The notes under the pieces are model-generated. The model saw only the letters and a list, made by a program, of their open reading frames with translations. It was not told the origin of the DNA and did not search any database. Shown here one piece after another: positions 6,544 to 9,375 of a stretch of DNA of 9,375 bases (position 1 is the first letter of the stretch; every line of letters begins with the position of its first letter). Source of the DNA: Chloroflexota bacterium. GTDB taxonomy: Bacteria > Chloroflexota > Limnocylindria > Limnocylindrales > CSP1-4. Location: the NCBI GenBank assembly GCA_025935655.1, contig JAICUV010000127.1:1-9375 (forward strand), given 5' to 3'. The translations under genes and the position numbers were made by a program.

Positions 6544-7791
6544 GTGGATCACTCGGCAGCGCTCATCGAGACGATCGCGATCGGCCTCGTCGCGGCCTTC
6601 ATCGGCGGCGTCATCGCGACGCGCCTGCGCCTGCCCACGATCGTCGGCTATCTGCTCGCGGGCGTCGCGGTGGGGCCCTTCACGCCCGGCCTCGTCGCGG
6701 ACTCGGGCACGGCCCAGCAACTCGCCGAGCTGGGCGTCATCCTCCTGATGTTCGGCGTCGGGATCCACTTCTCGGTCCCGGACCTGCTCGCGGTGCGCGG
6801 CACCGCCATCCCGGGCGCCATCGGCCAGATCGCGGTGGCGACGGGGCTGGGCGTCGGGCTCGGATACGCGCTCGGGTGGGGGATGGCCGGCGGGCTCGTC
6901 CTCGGGCTCGCGGTCTCGGTCGCCAGCACCATCGTGCTGCTTCGGGCGCTCGAGGCGCGCGACGAGCTCGAGTCGCCGCAGGGACGGGTCGCGGTGGGCT
7001 GGCTCATCGTGGAGGACCTGTTCACGGTCGTGGTGCTCGTCCTCCTGCCCACCGTGGCGCCGATCCTCCTCGGCCAGGGCGGCCAGGCCTCGGACGTCGT
7101 CGGAGGCGTCGTGCTGGCGGCCGTCAAGCTCGTCGCGTTCGCCGCCCTGATGCTGGTGGTGGGCGTCCGGGTCGTCCCGCGCCTGCTCACCTGGGTCCAG
7201 GGCACCGGTTCCCGGGAGCTGTTCACCCTGTCGGTGCTGGCGGTGGCCATCGGCATCGCGGTCGCCGCCTACGCAGCGTTCGGCGTGTCGTTCGCGCTCG
7301 GTGCGTTCCTCGCCGGCGTCGTCCTCAACGAGTCCGAGGTGAGCCACCAGGCGGCCGAGGACGCGCTCCCGATGCGCGACGCGTTCGCCGTCCTGTTCTT
7401 CGTCTCGGTCGGCATGCTGCTCGACCCTGCCTACCTCGTCGCGAACCCGGGAGCAGTCCTGCTCATCACGCTGCTGGTGGTCGTGGCGAAGAGCGTCGCG
7501 GCGTTCGTCATCGTCGTCCTGCTGCGCGGACCGTTGCGCACGGCCCTCACGGTGGCGGCCGCGCTCAGCCAGGTCGGCGAGTTCTCGTTCATCCTGGCCA
7601 CGCTCGGCTTGTCGCTCGCGCTCATCCCCGAGGAGGCGTTCCAGCTCGTGGTGGCCGCGGCGCTCATCTCGATCACGCTCAACCCCGTGCTGTTCCGGCT
7701 CGTCGCGCCCGCGGAGGCCTGGATCCGCGCACGACCGTCGGTGCTGCGTGTGGTCGATGGCGCCCGCAGCGGCGGCGCCGAGGCCGCCTGA
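6544..7791 (+). CDS. CPA2 monovalent cation:proton antiporter, YbaL-type, without RCK domain
   Basis: This 415-residue inner-membrane antiporter is almost entirely hydrophobic, with about 12 membrane segments. From memory it parallels E. coli YbaL over the transport domain: GYLLAGVAVGPFTPG (35-49), AELGVILLMFGVGIHFS (61-77), GWLIVEDL (152-159), TGSRELFTLSVLAVA (221-235) and MRDAFAVLFFVSVGML (277-292). E157-D158 in the fifth-segment motif correspond to the ion- and proton-coupling acidic pair. It should exchange K+ or Na+ for protons. GTG at 6544 is chosen because VDHSAALIETI aligns with the YbaL N terminus (MHHATPLITTI). AGG at 6538-6540 is too close for a normal ribosome site, and GACACT at 6532-6537 could give a leaderless transcript. 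YbaL and KefB/C carry a cytoplasmic RCK/TrkA-N domain after the transporter; this protein stops at 415 residues with a short Ala/Gly tail, so nucleotide gating must be absent or supplied in trans. Confidence 0.92.
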   Translation: MDHSAALIETIAIGLVAAFIGGVIATRLRLPTIVGYLLAGVAVGPFTPGLVADSGTAQQLAELGVILLMFGVGIHFSVPDLLAVRGTAIPGAIGQIAVATGLGVGLGYALGWGMAGGLVLGLAVSVASTIVLLRALEARDELESPQGRVAVGWLIVEDLFTVVVLVLLPTVAPILLGQGGQASDVVGGVVLAAVKLVAFAALMLVVGVRVVPRLLTWVQGTGSRELFTLSVLAVAIGIAVAAYAAFGVSFALGAFLAGVVLNESEVSHQAAEDALPMRDAFAVLFFVSVGMLLDPAYLVANPGAVLLITLLVVVAKSVAAFVIVVLLRGPLRTALTVAAALSQVGEFSFILATLGLSLALIPEEAFQLVVAAALISITLNPVLFRLVAPAEAWIRARPSVLRVVDGARSGGAEAA

Positions 7792-7842
7792 GCGCCCAGG
7801 CCGCCTGAGCGCCCAGGCCGCCGGAGCGCCGAGGACGCCTGG
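7775..7842 (+). repeat. Four tandem 17-bp repeats spanning the antiporter stop codon
   Basis: The unit is GCGCCCAGGCCGCCTGA. Copies are at 7775-7791 (one difference; it contains the real stop TGA), 7792-7808 (consensus), 7809-7825 (one difference) and 7826-7842 (degenerate). A 17-bp period is not a multiple of 3, so it is not protein-driven. Each unit plus the first four bases of the next can fold into a hairpin: 7792-7812 pairs GCGC with GCGC and CAGG with CCTG around a CCG loop, with one C/A mismatch. This may act as a terminator or an mRNA-stabilising element. The rest of 7843-8030 holds no gene I can support; a weak GCGGG/CCCGC hairpin lies at 7853-7868. Confidence 0.75.
7792..7812 (+). 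terminator. Candidate hairpin terminator within the 17-bp repeats
   Basis: A 9-bp imperfect stem with one C/A mismatch closes on a 3-base CCG loop directly after the antiporter stop. The neighbouring repeat units can form similar but weaker stems. No U tract follows. Position and structure suit transcription termination, but the stem is shorter and less perfect than the other two hairpins in the window. Confidence 0.35.
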
Positions 7843-8020
7843 GCACCGCGCTGCGGGGCCCGGCCCGCGGATCGCCTGCCGCCCGGCCCTGCCGTCCGCC
7901 GAACCCGCGCGGGAGGATGACCGCAACGCGGGAGCCTGTGACGCACCGGCCCATCTCGTGTCGCCTGGCCGGTGCCGAGGGAACGGCGAGACCGGCCCGG
8001 GACGCTGCCGATCGAGGCAT

Positions 8021-8025
8021 GGAGG
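8021..8025 (+). promoter_or_regulatory. Ribosome binding site fixing the small membrane protein start
   Basis: GGAGG is followed by a 5-base spacer and ATG at 8031. It decides against the in-frame upstream ATG at 7917 and the nearby ATG at 8019, which is in the same frame and overlaps this site. Confidence 0.7.
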
Positions 8026-8030
8026 CGGTC

Positions 8031-8342
8031 ATGACACTCCACCAGCCCGTGATGGCGCAGCAGCACCACGTTCCCCACTGGGTGAGGACGCTCGCCGGAG
8101 CGGGCATCATGCTCGGGATCGCGATCGCGATCGCGGCCGTGATCGTCGGGCTCGCGATCCTGCTGCGGCCGCAGGCCGCGGCACCGACGCGGCTCGTGAT
8201 CACCGGATCGACCGGGGGCGGGGTCGAGTACGTGGGCATCCCGTGGCGCACCGGCGCCGCGCCGGGGATCGCGGTCCAGGGCGCTCACGGCGGCGGCATC
8301 CTGTACGTCGGGATCCCGTACCCGCCGCCTGCCGCTCCGTAA
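8031..8342 (+). CDS. Small single-pass membrane protein with duplicated GGGxxYVGIP motif
   Basis: I do not recognise a family for this 103-residue protein. A short His/Gln-rich N terminus (1-19) leads to one strong membrane segment, LAGAGIMLGIAIAIAAVIVG and on to about 45, followed by R46. The C-terminal part is Gly/Pro-rich and contains two copies of a motif at an exact 25-residue offset: TGGGVEYVGIP (61-71) and HGGGILYVGIP (86-96), each followed by an aromatic residue (W72, Y97). The protein ends PYPPPAAP. Charge distribution does not settle the orientation; an exposed C-terminal tail is a guess. The start is set by GGAGG 5 bases before ATG 8031, giving a compact protein; an upstream in-frame ATG at 7917 would add 38 non-hydrophobic residues with no ribosome site. 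The stop is TAA and a strong hairpin follows at once, so this gene probably ends a transcript. Confidence 0.75.
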   Translation: MTLHQPVMAQQHHVPHWVRTLAGAGIMLGIAIAIAAVIVGLAILLRPQAAAPTRLVITGSTGGGVEYVGIPWRTGAAPGIAVQGAHGGGILYVGIPYPPPAAP

Positions 8343-8354
8343 CCAGGAGTGCCC

Positions 8355-8383
8355 GAACGGCCCGGCACCGCGCCGGGCCGTTC
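8355..8383 (+). terminator. Strong hairpin terminator after the small membrane protein
   Basis: A perfect 12-bp stem has arms GAACGGCCCGGC (8355-8366) and GCCGGGCCGTTC (8372-8383) around an ACCGC loop. It begins 12 bases after the TAA at 8340-8342. Only TT lies at the base of the stem and no U tract follows, as with the hairpin at 3138-3165. It should separate the small membrane protein transcript from rocD. Confidence 0.72.
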
Positions 8384-8384
8384 C

Positions 8385-8528
8385 ATGTCGGGCAGCCCGG
8401 TCGCGTTCCGTCCATCCGGCCCTGTCACGGCGGCCCCGGTCCGGGTGATCGTGGGCCTCGACCCGGTGCTGCTGGAGCCCGCCGCAGCCGGCCGCCGGTG
8501 GTCGCGCACCCTCGGAGAGTTCGGATGA
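8385..8528 (+). CDS. Possible 47-residue small protein overlapping the rocD start
   Basis: An open frame from ATG 8385 ends at TGA 8526-8528, overlapping the rocD ATG in an ATGA arrangement. Of its 47 sense codons only 6 end in A or T, against 17 with A/T at position 2 and 11 at position 1. This third-position bias is the one expected of real genes in this genome. The peptide has no motif I know; VRVIVGLDPVLLEPAA is the most structured part. It has no separate ribosome site, since its ATG lies 2 bases after the terminator hairpin. GTG at 8445 or 8349 are other possible starts. It is in the same frame as the small membrane protein, separated by that gene's TAA. It may be a coupled small protein, a leader peptide, or chance. 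Confidence 0.33.
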   Translation: MSGSPVAFRPSGPVTAAPVRVIVGLDPVLLEPAAAGRRWSRTLGEFG

Positions 8529-9375
8529 GCAGCCGGCCGACGGCGACACTTGAGCGGGATGTTGCAGGGGCGGGGACGCGCAGCGCGATCGATGCCGTCG
8601 AGCTCCACGCCGCGCACAACTACCACCCGCTGCCGGTGGTCCTCGCGACGGGCGAGGGGGCCTGGGTGGAGGACGTCGAGGGCCGGCGGTACCTGGACAT
8701 GCTGGCGGGCTACAGCGCGCTCAACTTCGGCCACCGCAACCCGCGGCTGGTCGCGGCCGTGGAGGCGCAGCTGGGCCGGCTGACGCTCACGAGCCGCGCG
8801 TTCCACAACGACCTGCTGGGCACCTTCGCCACGGAGCTCGCGGCGCTCTGCGGCATGGACGCGATGCTCCCGATGAACACCGGCGCGGAGGCCGTGGAGA
8901 CCGCGCTCAAGATGGCCCGCAAGTGGGGGTATGACGTCAAGGGCGTGCCGGACGGTCGGGCGAAGATCATCGTGATGGGCGGCAACTTCCACGGCCGCAC
9001 CATCACCATCGTCTCGTTCTCGGACGACCCGGACGCGACCGCGGGATTCGGCCCGTCGACGCCGGGCTTCGTCCGCGTCCCCTACGGGGATGCCGCGGCG
9101 CTCGAGGCTGCGATCGACGCGGACACCGTCGCCGTGCTCGTCGAGCCGATCCAGGGCGAGGGCGGCGTCGTGATCCCCCCGGAGGGATACCTTCGTGCGG
9201 TTCGCCGCCTGTGCACGGAGCACGACGTCCTGATGCTGGCGGACGAGATCCAGTCGGGCCTCGCGCGCACGGGCCGCACGTTCGCGTGCGAGCACGAGGG
9301 CGTCGCCCCGGACGCGTACATCCTGGGCAAGGCGCTGGGCGGCGGAATCCTGCCCGTGTCGGCCGTCGTGTCCTC
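8525..9375 (+). CDS. rocD: Ornithine aminotransferase (ornithine--oxo-acid transaminase), partial
   Basis: Residues 1-283 of a PLP-dependent fold-type I, class III aminotransferase; about a third of the usual 400 or so residues lie beyond the window. Early residues HNYHPLPVVL (31-40), YLDMLAGYSALNFGH (56-70) and MNTGAEAVETALKMARKWGY (117-136) match ornithine aminotransferases better than acetylornithine or GABA enzymes. GGNFHGRT (152-159) stacks on and anchors the cofactor, VEPIQGEGG is at 206-214, D240 in ADEIQSG should bind the pyridine nitrogen, and K269 in LGKALGGG should form the Schiff base. The enzyme moves the delta-amino group of L-ornithine to 2-oxoglutarate, giving glutamate-5-semialdehyde and glutamate in arginine/ornithine breakdown and proline supply. 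It is cytosolic. GGAGAG at 8514-8519 supports ATG 8525, and a strong terminator 140 bases upstream suggests its own promoter nearby, though none is clear. Confidence 0.92.
   Translation, partial: MSSRPTATLERDVAGAGTRSAIDAVELHAAHNYHPLPVVLATGEGAWVEDVEGRRYLDMLAGYSALNFGHRNPRLVAAVEAQLGRLTLTSRAFHNDLLGTFATELAALCGMDAMLPMNTGAEAVETALKMARKWGYDVKGVPDGRAKIIVMGGNFHGRTITIVSFSDDPDATAGFGPSTPGFVRVPYGDAAALEAAIDADTVAVLVEPIQGEGGVVIPPEGYLRAVRRLCTEHDVLMLADEIQSGLARTGRTFACEHEGVAPDAYILGKALGGGILPVSAVVS

Noticed and set aside
6349..7926. 525-codon open frame on the minus strand opposite the antiporter
   Set aside because: Its product is a low-complexity Asp/Arg/Glu/His string, the usual antisense shadow of a GC-rich membrane-protein gene. 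The antiporter on the + strand has clear family motifs.
7917..8030. N-terminal extension of the small membrane protein from ATG 7917
   Set aside because: There is no suitably spaced ribosome site, the composition is Arg/Ala/Pro-rich, and a strong GGAGG sits 5 bases before ATG 8031.
8117..8136. Overlapping GCGATCGC palindromes resembling the cyanobacterial HIP1 element
   Set aside because: They encode the alternating Ile/Ala of the membrane segment (GIAIAIA) with GC-preferred codons. There are no further copies suggesting an iterated genomic element.
8285..9295. 336-codon minus-strand open frame opposite rocD
   Set aside because: It is Arg/His/Val-rich with no motif and lies antisense to an ornithine aminotransferase with all expected PLP motifs.
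1..9375. Search for CRISPR arrays, tRNA or rRNA genes, insertion-sequence ends, toxin-antitoxin pairs or defence genes
   Set aside because: None seen. The only repeats are the 17-bp array, the protein-level duplication and the promoter-region symmetry described above.

Overview
The window comes from a very GC-rich bacterial chromosome. It has strong G/C bias at third codon positions, GTG as well as ATG starts, and hairpin terminators without U tracts. A large ATP-binding LuxR-type (LAL/MalT-like) regulator next to small HxlR, SRPBCC, GNAT and methyltransferase genes fits soil or freshwater Actinomycetota (including Thermoleophilia-like lineages) or Chloroflexota (Limnocylindria-like). I cannot decide between these from sequence alone. 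There are no rRNA or tRNA genes, CRISPR arrays, insertion sequences or phage genes, and it reads as ordinary chromosomal housekeeping and regulatory DNA.

Layout. Positions 1-82 hold an extreme G-tract with G-quadruplex potential. An intact 1008-residue AAA/LuxR regulator follows (83-3109, +). It converges on a class I SAM-dependent methyltransferase (3180-4007, -), and a perfect 12-bp hairpin lies between the two stops. A 289-bp divergent intergenic region with inverted repeats separates the methyltransferase from an HxlR-type winged-helix regulator that carries an extra, possibly SCP2-like, C-terminal domain (4297-4989, +). Next on the same strand are an SRPBCC/START-like protein (5056-5445) and a GNAT acetyltransferase starting on GTG 2 bases later (5448-5927). 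These last two are very probably one transcript, perhaps with the HxlR gene.

An unrecognised, probably all-helical protein (5940-6473, -) converges on the acetyltransferase. It is divergently paired, across about 70 bp, with a YbaL-type CPA2 cation:proton antiporter (6544-7791, +) that lacks the usual C-terminal RCK/TrkA-N domain. A 17-bp tandem repeat array begins in the last codons of the antiporter. Downstream is a small single-pass membrane protein (8031-8342, +) with a 25-residue internal duplication, then a perfect 12-bp terminator hairpin and a possible 47-codon small ORF. That ORF overlaps (ATGA) the start of an ornithine aminotransferase gene (rocD, 8525 to beyond the window end).

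How the genes may work together. The HxlR regulator probably controls itself and the divergent methyltransferase through the inverted repeats. The antiporter and its divergent partner may share a promoter region. RocD links ornithine/arginine breakdown to glutamate semialdehyde. I found no convincing new multi-gene system. The points most worth a second look are the repeat-bearing small membrane protein, the possible small ORF coupled to rocD, the tandem hairpin repeats after the antiporter, and the operator-like region at 4056-4137.
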